NCBI GenBank assembly: GCA_964626265.1 | Contig: CAZVCG010000014.1 | Span: 1-50,145 of the forward strand | Direction: 5' to 3' | Origin: CAZVCG01 sp964626265 | GTDB taxonomy: Bacteria; Pseudomonadota; Alphaproteobacteria; UBA9219 | Length of the DNA stretch: 50,145 bases | Shown here: positions 25,567 through 34,519 of the stretch, in pieces | Numbering within the stretch: position 1 is the stretch's first letter | Layout of the letters: every line of letters begins with the position of its first letter | Notes under the pieces: generated by a model | Seen by the model: only the letters and a program-made list of their open reading frames with translations | What the model was told of the DNA's origin: nothing | Database searches by the model: none | Made by a program: the position numbers and the translations under genes

Positions 25567-26420
25567 CAAGCATAACGTATGAACAGGCCATGAAAGATGT
25601 GCGCGCGCGCGTCAACGCGTCGCGAACGTCGTTCGCCGGCGGCATGTCCATATTGCCTCAGGACCGCCGCGAGGCCATGTACGCGCTCTACGCGTTCTGC
25701 CGCGAGGTCGACGACATCGCCGACGAAAGCCCGACCACCGAATTGCGGCAACGCGGTCTTCAGCTTTGGCGCGAGCGCATCCGCGAGCTTTTTCACGACC
25801 GCAAACCCAGCGACAGCATCACGAAAGCGCTTTTAGTTGCGCTTGAACGCTTTCCTCTAGTCGAGGAAGACTTTCAAGCCATCATCGAAGGCATGGCGAT
25901 GGACGCTCAGTCGCCCGTCTGCGCGCCGACGATGGCCGTTCTCGATCTTTATTGCGACCGCGTTGCTAGCGCGGTTGGACGCGCGTCCATGCGCATCTTC
26001 GGCGACGCCAGCGAAAACGGATTACGCGTCGCGCATCACCTAGGCCGCGCGCTTCAAACGACGAACATCCTGCGCGACCTTGCCGAAGACGCCGGACGCG
26101 AACGGCTTTACATTCCCGATGAAATTCTCACAAGAAACGGCATCACGACGCGCGAGCCATTCAAGGTCGTGCGCCATCCCAATTTGCCCGCCGCTTGCCG
26201 TGAACTGGCCGAAATCGCCCGTACGCATTTTTACGAAGCCGAAGCGGCAATGAACAAATGCCCACCGGACGTCATCAAGCCCGCGCGTCTTATGGGCATG
26301 TATTATTACGCCATATTAGAACTTCTTGAAAAAGAGGACTGGCGCAACCCGATGAAGCGGATTTCGCTGCCGCCATGGAAGAAGTTGTGGCTCATGCTGA
26401 AGGGCTATTTCGGTAAGTAG
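25563..26420 (+). CDS. hpnD: presqualene diphosphate synthase HpnD
   Basis: HpnD condenses two farnesyl diphosphates to presqualene diphosphate. The 285-residue protein shows the trans-isoprenyl synthase hallmarks: the first Asp motif in ALYAFCREVDDIADE, the second in TTNILRDLAEDAGRERLYIP, with ARLMGMYYYAILELLEKEDW near the end. It overlaps hpnC by four bases and its TAG stop lies two bases before the hpnE ATG. The gene order C-D-E matches the known pathway cassette. Confidence 0.95.
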   Translation: MTSITYEQAMKDVRARVNASRTSFAGGMSILPQDRREAMYALYAFCREVDDIADESPTTELRQRGLQLWRERIRELFHDRKPSDSITKALLVALERFPLVEEDFQAIIEGMAMDAQSPVCAPTMAVLDLYCDRVASAVGRASMRIFGDASENGLRVAHHLGRALQTTNILRDLAEDAGRERLYIPDEILTRNGITTREPFKVVRHPNLPAACRELAEIARTHFYEAEAAMNKCPPDVIKPARLMGMYYYAILELLEKEDWRNPMKRISLPPWKKLWLMLKGYFGK

Positions 26421-26422
26421 TG

Positions 26423-27682
26423 ATGAACGAACCACGTCAAATTCACGTCGTCGGCGCGGGCATGGCAGGTCTTTCGGCCTCGCTTCAGCTCGCTCTCATG
26501 GGCGAAAACGTCATACTTTACGAAGCCGCGCCCTATGCAGGCGGACGGTGCCGCTCTTATTACGACCGCGAGCTGGATTGCAGAATCGACAACGGCAATC
26601 ATCTTGTCCTTTCGGGCAATGTCGCCATTCAGGACTACCTTTACCTGTCCCGCGCCAACGAAAGCGTGAAAGTATCGCCCGACCCCATGTTCCCGTTCAT
26701 GGATTTGGAAACAGGCGAACGCTGGACGATAAAGATGAACAAAGGACGTTGTCCTTGGTGGATCTTCGATGCCAAACGGCGCATTCCCGGCACTAAGCCG
26801 ACGGATTATTTGTCAGTCCTTCGTGTCATGATGTCCGGCCAAAACGACACGGTAGCCTCGCGAGTGGCCAAGGATACGAAAATCTACCGCCGTTTTTGGG
26901 AACCTCTGGCAGTTTCAGCGCTTAACACCGAACCCGAATTGGCCTCGGCGCGCTTGTTGGCAAATCTTTTCGCTCAAAGTTTTGGCGCAGGCGGCAAGGC
27001 CTGCTGTCCGGTATTGCCCACGCTTGAGTTATCGGAAACGTTTGTCATGCCCTGCCTCAACACGCTTCGGCAACATGGCGTTGAGGTCAAATTCGGCCAC
27101 CGCCTTCGCTCCATCGGCATGGATAACACGACGATCCGCCAGCTCGTCTTCGGCCACGAAGTTTTCTATATCGGCCCGCGCGATTGGGTCATCCTGGCGG
27201 TTCCGGCGTGGGTCGCGCAAGATCTTATTCCAAACCTGATTGCCCCCAACCAGTTCCGTTCCATCGTCAACGCCCATTACCGCATCGAAGCGCCACATAA
27301 CCCCGTTGGCTTTACAGGCTGCGTCGGCAGCGTCGCTGAATGGGTGTTCGTCAAGCCCGGCGTGGTATCCGTCACCATCAGCTGCGCCGACCGCTACGAA
27401 GAAGCCGAGCAAAGGCACTGGGCCATCTATGTCTGGCGCGACGTCGCGAAGTTGTTCGACCTCGACCCTAACAAGCTCCCGCCCTGGCGCATCGTTCAGG
27501 AAAAGCGAGCCACGTTCGCGGCCACGCCCGAACAGATCAAACGCCGTCCGCTGGCTTACACGGGCTGGGCCAACCTTGCTTTGGCGGGCGATTGGACGGA
27601 CACGAGCCTCCCTTCGACCATCGAAGGGGCTATTCGCTCAGGCGTCAAAGCCGCCCAAGTCGTGCGAAGATGGGCTGCTTAA
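26423..27682 (+). CDS. hpnE: hydroxysqualene dehydroxylase (squalene-associated FAD-dependent desaturase) HpnE
   Basis: HpnE is the flavoprotein that reduces hydroxysqualene to squalene, completing the HpnCDE route. The 419-residue product opens with the FAD-binding dinucleotide fold HVVGAGMAGLSASLQLAL and YEAAPYAGGRCRSYYD, continues with IDNGNHLVLSG, and ends with the second FAD contact LALAGDWTDTSLPSTIEGAI. A GTG three bases earlier is also possible; the ATG at 26423 is preferred. It is the last gene of the tightly packed hpnBCDE group; 131 bp follow before ispH. Confidence 0.94.
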   Translation: MNEPRQIHVVGAGMAGLSASLQLALMGENVILYEAAPYAGGRCRSYYDRELDCRIDNGNHLVLSGNVAIQDYLYLSRANESVKVSPDPMFPFMDLETGERWTIKMNKGRCPWWIFDAKRRIPGTKPTDYLSVLRVMMSGQNDTVASRVAKDTKIYRRFWEPLAVSALNTEPELASARLLANLFAQSFGAGGKACCPVLPTLELSETFVMPCLNTLRQHGVEVKFGHRLRSIGMDNTTIRQLVFGHEVFYIGPRDWVILAVPAWVAQDLIPNLIAPNQFRSIVNAHYRIEAPHNPVGFTGCVGSVAEWVFVKPGVVSVTISCADRYEEAEQRHWAIYVWRDVAKLFDLDPNKLPPWRIVQEKRATFAATPEQIKRRPLAYTGWANLALAGDWTDTSLPSTIEGAIRSGVKAAQVVRRWAA

Positions 27683-27733
27683 CACATTGGGTTAATATAA
27701 TATTTTTCGGATTTAGGCCCATGTTCGCCATGG

Positions 27734-27762
27734 TTTACTTTGCTTGACGTTCTATCTAGATT
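27734..27762 (+). promoter_or_regulatory. promoter candidate upstream of ispH
   Basis: TTTACT (27734-27739) and TAGATT (27757-27762) are 17 bases apart, partial matches to sigma70 -35 and -10 hexamers, in the 131-bp gap after hpnE. Transcription would begin about 45 bp before the ispH start codon, which has AAGGAA upstream. Hexamers are seen; promoter function is inferred. Confidence 0.3.
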
Positions 27763-27813
27763 AGCGCGACTTAAGGGCGCCGCAGAGTCGGCCCGGTTAG
27801 CTAAGGAAAATAC

Positions 27814-28770
27814 ATGAAGGTAATTTTGGCCCAGCCGCGGGGTTTTTGCGCAGGCGTTGAACGTGCCATTTCGATTGTCGAAATGGCTTTGGAGAAATTC
27901 GGGCCGCCGATCTACGTGCGCCATGAAATCGTGCATAACCCGCACGTGGTGAAACGCCTTGCCGATAAAGGCGTGATTTTCGTTGAGGAAACTGATGAAG
28001 TGCCGGAGGGAGCCGTCGTCATCTTCAGCGCTCACGGCGTATCGCAAGCAGTTGAAGAGCATGCCAAAGGACGCGGCCTGCAAGTCATCGACGCCACCTG
28101 CCCGCTCGTGTCCAAGGTCCACACCGAAGGCCAACGTTACACCAAACAGGAGCGCGAAATCATCCTGATCGGCCACGAAGGCCATCCGGAAATCGAGGGC
28201 ACGCTGGGCCGCATTGCTGGCACCGTCCACCTCATCTCGACAGTCGAGGACGTGGCGAAGCTGAACATCAAAAACCCAGACATGCTGGCCTACATCACGC
28301 AGACGACGCTCAGCCTCGACGACACGAAGACCGTGATCGACGCGCTCAAGGCCCGTTTCCCGAACATTATCGGGCCTCAAACGCGCGATATTTGCTACGC
28401 CACGCAGAACCGCCAAGCCGCCGTGCTTGAACTCGCCAAGCACGTCGATGTCGTTTTGGTCATAGGCGCGCATAACAGCTCGAATTCCGTACGTCTGCGC
28501 GAACGCGCAGCGGAAATCGGCGTTCCGGCCTATCTTATAGAAGACGCTTCGCGTCTTGATGAATCTTGGGTCAAAGGCAAGAAGACCGTCGGCATCACCG
28601 CCGGAGCTTCCGCGCCGGAAGATTTGATCCGCGAGCTTATCGAACGCCTTAAGAAGATCGACAACGTCGAAGACGTGTCCGTGTTGCCCGGCGTCGAGGA
28701 AAACGTTCACTTCCGCCTGCCGCTGTCGCTCACAAAGGCCGAGACCCGCACAGGAACGGATTCAATATAA
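27814..28770 (+). CDS. ispH: 4-hydroxy-3-methylbut-2-enyl diphosphate reductase
   Basis: IspH (LytB) is the iron-sulfur enzyme of the last step of the non-mevalonate (MEP) pathway, making IPP and DMAPP. The 318-residue protein has the three cluster cysteines at C12 (PRGFCAGV), C96 (DATCPLV) and C194 (DICYATQNRQ), substrate-binding His in HEIVHN and FSAHGVS, and the catalytic Glu in GHEGHPEIEGT (E126). Its place inside the hopanoid genes makes sense as a way to raise precursor supply for squalene synthesis. It has its own ribosome site and possibly promoter. Confidence 0.97.
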   Translation: MKVILAQPRGFCAGVERAISIVEMALEKFGPPIYVRHEIVHNPHVVKRLADKGVIFVEETDEVPEGAVVIFSAHGVSQAVEEHAKGRGLQVIDATCPLVSKVHTEGQRYTKQEREIILIGHEGHPEIEGTLGRIAGTVHLISTVEDVAKLNIKNPDMLAYITQTTLSLDDTKTVIDALKARFPNIIGPQTRDICYATQNRQAAVLELAKHVDVVLVIGAHNSSNSVRLRERAAEIGVPAYLIEDASRLDESWVKGKKTVGITAGASAPEDLIRELIERLKKIDNVEDVSVLPGVEENVHFRLPLSLTKAETRTGTDSI

Positions 28771-28810
28771 GCAGCTTAATGTTTTCGGCCAGTTACGAGA
28801 AAGATACGCC

Positions 28811-29140
28811 ATGTCTAGTTTAACGCCGCTTCCCGTTGAGCCTATATCGATGAAGAATTTCGTCGATTATCAATCAGGCGCTGTCGTCAGCAAAGAGATA
28901 TTGCGTACGCCAAACGGAACTGTGACTCTTTTCGCGTTCGACGCCGGACAAGGACTAAGCGAACATACGGCTCCTTTCGATGTTCTGGTTTCAATCATCG
29001 ATGGCGAGGCGGAAATCACAATTTCCGGTCAAAGCCACAAAGTTAAGCAAGGCGAAATGATCCGTATGCCTGCCAATGAACCTCATGCGCTTTCCGCAAA
29101 GCAAAAGTTCATGATGATTCTGGTAATGCTTAAACACTAA
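28811..29140 (+). CDS. small cupin-fold protein
   Basis: A single-domain cupin of 109 residues. Motif 1 is GQGLSEHTAPFDVLVSIIDG, with His and Glu preceding a region lacking the second His-x-His pair in full, and motif 2 is GEMIRMPANEPHALSAKQ. Metal binding is therefore plausible but not complete. Such small cupins range from metal-binding enzymes to sugar-binding or sensory proteins, so no reaction can be named. It lies 40 bp after ispH and 56 bp before hpnH on the same strand. That suggests it is expressed with the hopanoid genes, though I do not know it as a standard member of such clusters. Confidence 0.8.
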   Translation: MSSLTPLPVEPISMKNFVDYQSGAVVSKEILRTPNGTVTLFAFDAGQGLSEHTAPFDVLVSIIDGEAEITISGQSHKVKQGEMIRMPANEPHALSAKQKFMMILVMLKH

Positions 29141-29196
29141 CGTATCTCTTGTCCCATTCGAACAAGCGTTACTATTCTATACATATGAGGTCATTC

Positions 29197-30402
29197 GTGT
29201 CCGTACCCATCCGCCAGCAATTCGACATCGCGTTCTACATCTTCAGGCAAAAGCTGAAAGGCAACAAACGTTACCCGCTTGTGCTGATGCTTGAGCCGTT
29301 GTTCCGTTGCAATCTGGCTTGCGTCGGCTGCGGCAAGATCGATTACCCTGCCGAGATATTGAACCAGCGCATGTCGGTCGAAGACGCGCTTCAAGCGGTG
29401 GAAGAATGCGGCGCGCCCGTCGTCTCCATCCCCGGCGGCGAACCTCTCATTCACCACGACATGCCGCGTCTGGTGCAGGAACTGATCAACCGCAAGAAAT
29501 ACGTTTATCTCTGCACCAACGCGCTGTTGCTGGAAAAGAAGATACACCAATATGCCCCCTCGCCTTACCTGACATGGTCGGTGCATCTTGACGGCGGTCG
29601 CGAGGATCATGACCGCTCGGTCAACAAGAAAGGCATCTACGACATCGCCGAACGCGCAATTAAGCTGGCCATCTCGAAAGGCTTCCGCGTCAACATCAAC
29701 ACGACGCTTTTCAACACGGCATCGCCCGAACGCACGGCGGCCTTTTTCGACCACATGATGGAAATCGGTCTAAACGCGGTGATGGTCTCGCCCGGCTATG
29801 CCTATGAACGCGCAAAGGATCAGGATCATTTCCTAACGCGCTCGACGACGAAAAACCTGTTCCGCGAATTGTTCAGGCTGGGCAAGGAACGCGTGAAACA
29901 AGGCAAACCGAAATGGCGTTTCAGCCAATCGTCGCTATTTCTGGATTTTCTGGCGGGGAATCAGACGTACGAATGCACGCCGTGGGGAACGCCGACCTAC
30001 AGCATCTTTGGCTGGCAACGCCCCTGCTACCTGATCGGCGAAGGCTATACCAAAACCTATAAAGAGCTGATGGAAACGACGGAATGGGACAAGTACGGCA
30101 CGGGCCGTTACGAGAAATGCGCGAATTGCATGGTGCATTGCGGCTATGAACCGACCGCCGCCGAAGACGCGCTTCATCACCCGCTGAAGACATTATTGAC
30201 GGCATTGCGCGGCCCGCGCACCGAAGGCCCGTTCGCGCCGGATGTCGATATGTCGAACCAGCGACCGGCCGAATACGTGTTCAGCAAACACGTTCAGGAA
30301 GCTCTCGACGCCATCCGCGCAGGCAAGGCTCACACGATCACGGCCACCGACGAAACCGGCGACGACGCGCCGATGTGCTGTGGCTCCTGCGGCGGGCATT
30401 AG
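29197..30402 (+). CDS. hpnH: adenosylhopane synthase, radical SAM protein HpnH
   Basis: HpnH joins 5'-deoxyadenosine to diploptene to form adenosylhopane, the first step toward C35 extended hopanoids. The 401-residue protein has the radical SAM cluster motif CxxxCxxC at C38, C42 and C45 (FRCNLACVGCGKIDYPAEIL), the SAM-binding GGEPL (SIPGGEPLIH), and a second cysteine set, ECTPWGTP and EKCANCMVHCGYEPTAAEDA. It ends in a Cys-rich tail MCCGSCGGH. Upstream TTG and ATG codons extend the frame, but the GTG at 29197 has GAGG six bases upstream and gives the family's usual beginning, MSVPIRQQ. It converges with hpnG nine bases away. Confidence 0.95.
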   Translation: MSVPIRQQFDIAFYIFRQKLKGNKRYPLVLMLEPLFRCNLACVGCGKIDYPAEILNQRMSVEDALQAVEECGAPVVSIPGGEPLIHHDMPRLVQELINRKKYVYLCTNALLLEKKIHQYAPSPYLTWSVHLDGGREDHDRSVNKKGIYDIAERAIKLAISKGFRVNINTTLFNTASPERTAAFFDHMMEIGLNAVMVSPGYAYERAKDQDHFLTRSTTKNLFRELFRLGKERVKQGKPKWRFSQSSLFLDFLAGNQTYECTPWGTPTYSIFGWQRPCYLIGEGYTKTYKELMETTEWDKYGTGRYEKCANCMVHCGYEPTAAEDALHHPLKTLLTALRGPRTEGPFAPDVDMSNQRPAEYVFSKHVQEALDAIRAGKAHTITATDETGDDAPMCCGSCGGH

Positions 30403-30411
30403 CCTGGATTA

Positions 30412-31050
30412 TTAAAGATATTGGGCGGCTTTCTTAAGTGCCTGCATAGCCTTACCCGTGTTATGCCCCAAATGAATAAGGCTCGGCAGTTGCGCCGGGG
30501 ATCTAAGAATGCTCTTGAATACGCCGTCCATATCAACGCGCCCATCATTACGTAATGGAACAAGCGTCGCGGGCGGCAAGTTCATTTCCGCCGTATCGGC
30601 AATGGCGCGAACGACGACAAATGGAATCCGCGCCGCCAAAGCCGCCTCGGCTACGGCATAGCTTTCCATATCCGCCGCAAGGCAGCCGCTCTGCTCGAAC
30701 AACGTCTTTTTATCTTGTGCGCGCTTTACAATGGTTCCCGAAGCCCAAACCGGCCCGACGATGGCCTTAGGCAGCTTGCGGCGCAGCCGCGCGTTCCAAT
30801 CGTCGTCGCAATACTTGGTTTCGCCAACCGCGCAAATGGTCGAAGCGATAATCAGCGTTCCTGCCGCAAGCCCCGGCTTCAATCCTCCCGCCAACCCGAA
30901 ACTCAACAAACGCGTCGCGCCTTGCTGAGCGAGTTTAAGCGCTGCTTGTTGAGCTTTGTCGGCGCGCGCAGAAGATACCATCACACGCGCATCCTTTATG
31001 CGCCGCGCGATGGCTGCTTCCGATTCAAGTCCGCAGAGAATTCCGAGCAT
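30412..31050 (-). CDS. hpnG: hopanoid-associated phosphorylase/nucleosidase HpnG
   Basis: HpnG releases adenine from adenosylhopane, giving ribosylhopane (or its phosphate), the step after HpnH. The 212-residue product belongs to the purine nucleoside phosphorylase/MTA-SAH nucleosidase fold: FGLAGGLKPGLAAGTLIIAS near residue 52, the substrate-binding AADMESYAVAEAALAARIPF and VVVRAIADTAEMNLPP. It is on the minus strand and converges with hpnH with only nine bases between, so the two consecutive pathway steps are transcribed from different promoters. Start at ATG 31050. Confidence 0.92.
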   Translation of the reverse strand: MLGILCGLESEAAIARRIKDARVMVSSARADKAQQAALKLAQQGATRLLSFGLAGGLKPGLAAGTLIIASTICAVGETKYCDDDWNARLRRKLPKAIVGPVWASGTIVKRAQDKKTLFEQSGCLAADMESYAVAEAALAARIPFVVVRAIADTAEMNLPPATLVPLRNDGRVDMDGVFKSILRSPAQLPSLIHLGHNTGKAMQALKKAAQYL

Positions 31051-31155
31051 GTTAAAAGATCAAAAGACGGGAATAAGCAGGAAAGAACCTACACAAATCA
31101 TATACAACAATTTTTCAGAATGACTCACAATATTTCGTTGGAGAACTGTGCAGTC

Positions 31156-31190
31156 CCTCCCCCCTTGAGGGGGAGGTTAGGAGGGGGGGC
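31156..31190. repeat. CCCTCC-type intergenic repeat (family 3)
   Basis: CCCTCCCCCCTTGAGGGGGA followed by GGTTAGGAGGGGGG, a pyrimidine arm and a purine arm around a short hairpin, the form seen dispersed at intergenic sites in this window. It sits in the 426-bp gene-free interval 31051-31476 between hpnG and shc. That interval otherwise holds element copy C and a second family 3 copy. Confidence 0.6.
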
Positions 31191-31206
31191 TATCTGAAGG
31201 TGTTAT

Positions 31207-31379
31207 TATAGCCGCTTATCTTTTTATTGAATCAACAAGCAGGTGAAGGAAAGCAATGGGGACACAATAAAAAAGGCAACAGAGGGCCGTTCCAAAGCCA
31301 ACGATGGCCGGAGCCTTTTTTATTGTGTCCCCCTCGCTGCGGCAGTTTGGCTCAATGAAAGGTAAAATGGCTATATATA
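31207..31379. repeat. palindromic element copy C (full length)
   Basis: A complete 173-bp copy in reverse orientation. The outer terminal repeat TATAGCCGCTTATC then TTTTTATTGAATCAA at the low end faces TTGGCTCAATGAAAGG then TAAAATGGCTATATATA at the high end. The inner core arms run from GGGG at 31258 to CCCC at 31333. Its core differs from copy F at only about six positions, so the two are recent relatives although one is in the hopanoid region and the other in the phage region. Confidence 0.92.
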
Positions 31380-31380
31380 C

Positions 31381-31418
31381 CCCTCCCCTATCCCCTCCCT
31401 CAAGGGGAGGGGGACTTG
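31381..31418. repeat. CCCTCC-type intergenic repeat (family 3)
   Basis: CCCTCCCCTATCCCCTCCCT, then CAAGGGGAGGGGGACTTG. It abuts the high end of element copy C directly, 60 bp before the shc stop codon. Confidence 0.6.
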
Positions 31419-31476
31419 ATCGCACTATTTACAAAGGCTGTTTCACTAAACCCTAGATGCTGGATGCAATTCGACG

Positions 31477-33441
31477 TTACATGCCATACATGACCTGCAA
31501 CGCATTGCCCTGCTGCAGATTTTTATACCGCGCCAAAGCCCAGAGAGGGAAAAACGCCTTATAGCCGTGATAACGGAGGTAAAACACGCGCGGGAAACCG
31601 ACCGCCGTAAAATGTTCTTCATTCCACGTGCCGTCCGGGTTTTGCGTGTCGGTCAAATAGTCGATGCCGCGAGCGACGGCGGGATTGTCCACTTCGCCAG
31701 CAGCCATAAGCGCCAGCAATGCCCATGCAGTCTGCGCAGGCGTGCTCGCTGGCCCCTCGCCTTTCGGCTTGCCGGGATAATAGCTGTCGCCCGCCTCGCC
31801 CCAGCCGCCATCGGCGCGCTGTTTCGACAACAGCCAATCCGTAGCGCGGCGCACCGTCTCGTCCTTGGGATTAATTCCTACGGCGTTCAGCGAACACAAA
31901 ACCGACCATGTGCCGTAAATGTAATTCGTGCCCCATCGCCCGAACCAGCAGCCTTCCTTCTCTTGCTCGCGGCGCAAATATTCAATGGCCGAAGCGACCG
32001 CCGGATGATCTTTCTGATAGCCCAGTTGCCCCAGCATAGATAAACAACGCGCCGTCACGTCCGCGCTCGGCGGATCGAGCAACGCGCCATGATCGGCAAA
32101 CGGAATATGGTTTAAGTAATAAGCCGTGTTGTCGGCGTCGAACGCGCCCCAGCCGCCGTTCTTGGATTGCAAACCGAGAACCCATTCAACCGCACGATCA
32201 ATAGATGCACGATACTTGTCGCGATCCAAACGGTCGAGCGCCATCACGACCATTGCCGTGTCGTCGGTGTCCGGATAATACGCGTTATTATATTGGAACG
32301 CCCAACCACCCGGCCTAACGTCTGGCCTTTGCTCGGCCCAATCGCCGACAACATCCAACACCTGACGGCCAATCAACCAATCGCAACCCTTTTCGATCGC
32401 TTCTTTATCCGCGCCCGCCTCCATAAGCGCATGGCACGAAAGCCCCGTATCCCACACTGGCGACAAGCAAGGCTGGCAATAGGCTTTCTCCGGCGTATCA
32501 ACGACCATCTTGTCGATCGACTTGCGCGCAATCGACGCGTCGGGATGATCCTTGGGGTAACCAAGGCAATCGTACATCATGACAGAGTTGGCCATGGCGG
32601 GATAAATCGCGCCCAAGCCGTCCTCGCCGTTCAACCGCTCGGTCACCCAAGCCACGGCCTTATCAATCGCGAATTGGCGCAGTTTTTTCGGCATGTGCGG
32701 CTCACAAGCCCGTAAAATCGCGTCTACGAAACGGAACGCCGGGTTGAGGATCGAGTTGGAATTGTTCGTATGCCAGTGCTTGATGTTCTTTGGCTCGGTA
32801 ACGAACAACTCATCCACGCGGACATTACGCGGGTTTTTGGCCTGCGGCTTCTTCGCCATCAAAACCAGCAATGGCACGATCACCGTGCGCGACCAATACG
32901 CCACTTTGTTCAGGTGGAACGGGAACCAGCGCGGCAACAGCATAATCTCGACCGGCATCACGGGAACAGCCCGCCATGGAGCCGCGCCGAACAGGGCAAG
33001 CTGAATACGCGTGAAAACATTGCTCTTTTCCGCGCCTCCGTGCCTTAAAACAGCTTCGCGGGCGCGCTTCATGTGCGGGGCGTCGATATCGTCGCCGACG
33101 CACTTCAGGGCGAAATAGGCTTTGACGCTCGCGCTGATGTCGAGGTCGCCGCGATGAAAAAGAGGCCAGCCGCCGTGGTCTTCCTGAATAGAGCGCAGAT
33201 ATACCGCCATGCGCTCATGCAGAGGCTGGTTAACCGTCCCTAGAAAATGATCGAGGAGAATATATTCGGCAGGAATCGTCGCGTCGGCCTCAAGCTCGAA
33301 AGCCCAATGCCCGTCTGCCCGCTGGAGCCCCAAAAGCGCATCCGCGCTCATATCCACCGAACGGCCCAAACTCTCAAGGCCGTCAGTTGTGGCTCGCGCA
33401 GGCGCGTACGCTACATTTTGTATAGGGTTAAGCATGGTCAT
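31477..33441 (-). CDS. shc: squalene-hopene cyclase
   Basis: Shc (HpnF) cyclises squalene to hopene and hopanol, the defining step of hopanoid synthesis, at the inner membrane. The roughly 654-residue protein has the normal family length, the catalytic Asp-rich motif DTDDTA near residue 391 (AYYPDTDDTAMVVMALDR), and several QW repeats, such as LLGLQRADGHWAFELE, GLQSKNGGWGAFDADN and LLSKQRADGGWGEAGDS. The frame continues to a TTG at 33468, but the ATG at 33441 is more likely; neither has a clear ribosome site. It is the third hopanoid gene on the minus strand side, separated from hpnG by repeats, and 85 bp upstream lies a methyltransferase gene. Confidence 0.96.
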   Translation of the reverse strand: MTMLNPIQNVAYAPARATTDGLESLGRSVDMSADALLGLQRADGHWAFELEADATIPAEYILLDHFLGTVNQPLHERMAVYLRSIQEDHGGWPLFHRGDLDISASVKAYFALKCVGDDIDAPHMKRAREAVLRHGGAEKSNVFTRIQLALFGAAPWRAVPVMPVEIMLLPRWFPFHLNKVAYWSRTVIVPLLVLMAKKPQAKNPRNVRVDELFVTEPKNIKHWHTNNSNSILNPAFRFVDAILRACEPHMPKKLRQFAIDKAVAWVTERLNGEDGLGAIYPAMANSVMMYDCLGYPKDHPDASIARKSIDKMVVDTPEKAYCQPCLSPVWDTGLSCHALMEAGADKEAIEKGCDWLIGRQVLDVVGDWAEQRPDVRPGGWAFQYNNAYYPDTDDTAMVVMALDRLDRDKYRASIDRAVEWVLGLQSKNGGWGAFDADNTAYYLNHIPFADHGALLDPPSADVTARCLSMLGQLGYQKDHPAVASAIEYLRREQEKEGCWFGRWGTNYIYGTWSVLCSLNAVGINPKDETVRRATDWLLSKQRADGGWGEAGDSYYPGKPKGEGPASTPAQTAWALLALMAAGEVDNPAVARGIDYLTDTQNPDGTWNEEHFTAVGFPRVFYLRYHGYKAFFPLWALARYKNLQQGNALQVMYGM

Positions 33442-33526
33442 GTTCACAGGCCGCGCAGAATGCAGCAAATAGTGTAGTTAATTCAAGGGTTTTGACTACT
33501 TTTATTTTCGGGCTAACCCAATGATT

Positions 33527-34519
33527 CTAATGCCTTATTGCATAGAAACGGCAGAATTTCAGCCCCTGTTGCAAGGCGGCTGCCCTTGTCGCCCAGAATT
33601 CTATCTCCTTAAGTACCAACGGCTTGGTGGTAGCCTCTGGAGGATGTTTGGCCAAAAACGCAGCGAATAACCCCAACCGCCGCATAATTTCGTTAAGATA
33701 TGCAGGTGTTAAATCCTCGCCTATTCTAACATCTAGCCCCATATGGGTCAGCACCTTGGTCATTTCATCCAAAGTCCCCGGCGAAGCGCTTTTCTCGTTG
33801 TCCAGCCACGCCTTGATCGCCGGAATGTCGTGCTTTCCATGATCAAGCACGTAATCCGTCATCGCAAGCTGCCCCCCGCCGCCTTTCAGGCTCGACACGA
33901 CGGCTTTGATGAAACGTTTTTTATCGCGAACATGCGAAAGCAGATCGCGCATGATTATGCAGTCATAATGTCGCGAAGGTTCGAACGTTTCCGGATCATA
34001 ATGCAAGATTTCGGCATGTTTTTGCTGTCCCATATTAACGGACTTCGCCATGCCGCGCTCTGCAATTTCCTTATCCTGTTCAAGCCCGGTGGCATAACAC
34101 CGGAAGTCGCGAGCCATAATGCGCGCAAGACCGCCAAGTCCTGCGGATAAATCGAGCGCGCTCATTTCCTTGGTCAAGCCAAATGGCATGATGAGGCTGT
34201 CGATCAACGCCTTGTTCGTCGGGATGACGTTTCCGTCGCCCCACAGCTTTTCTTTGACTCGGACGCGGTCAGCCTTCCAGCGTCCTTGTCTTATTTCATC
34301 CGCTTCGCTTTCCTCGTATCCTTTAGACGAAAAAACTTTTTCCAGGATGGCTTTCGTGATCGAACGCTTTTTCTCCGGCTTGGCGGGCGTTACGGCCTTA
34401 ACTCGCGGCTGCCCATCTTTCCAAAAATCCTGGGCAATCCCGATGATCTCCATACGGGCGCGAAACAAAAAATCAGAGGGAATGAATTTAGGCATCTGAC
34501 TTAAACTTTGAATGTTCAT
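33527..34519 (-). CDS. class I SAM-dependent methyltransferase
   Basis: A methyltransferase of about 330 residues. After a basic N-terminal region comes the SAM-binding motif I, MSALDLSAGLGGLARIMARD, then YATGLEQDKEIAERGMAKS (motif II region) and YDCIIMRDLLSHVRDKKRFI and LKGGGGQLAMTDYVL (post-motifs). The C-terminal TPAYLNEIMRRLGLFAAFLA recalls the sarcosine/phosphoethanolamine/tocopherol methyltransferase group. The frame is open to a TTG at 34645 but the intervening residues are low-complexity, so the ATG at 34519 is preferred. It runs in the same direction as shc just downstream and could be co-transcribed with it. A lipid or head-group substrate is a guess from context. Confidence 0.75.
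   Translation of the reverse strand: MNIQSLSQMPKFIPSDFLFRARMEIIGIAQDFWKDGQPRVKAVTPAKPEKKRSITKAILEKVFSSKGYEESEADEIRQGRWKADRVRVKEKLWGDGNVIPTNKALIDSLIMPFGLTKEMSALDLSAGLGGLARIMARDFRCYATGLEQDKEIAERGMAKSVNMGQQKHAEILHYDPETFEPSRHYDCIIMRDLLSHVRDKKRFIKAVVSSLKGGGGQLAMTDYVLDHGKHDIPAIKAWLDNEKSASPGTLDEMTKVLTHMGLDVRIGEDLTPAYLNEIMRRLGLFAAFLAKHPPEATTKPLVLKEIEFWATRAAALQQGLKFCRFYAIRH

Noticed and set aside
27679..28710. A 343-residue minus-strand frame opposite ispH
   Set aside because: IspH on the plus strand has all catalytic residues; the antisense frame has no ribosome site and no familiar motif.
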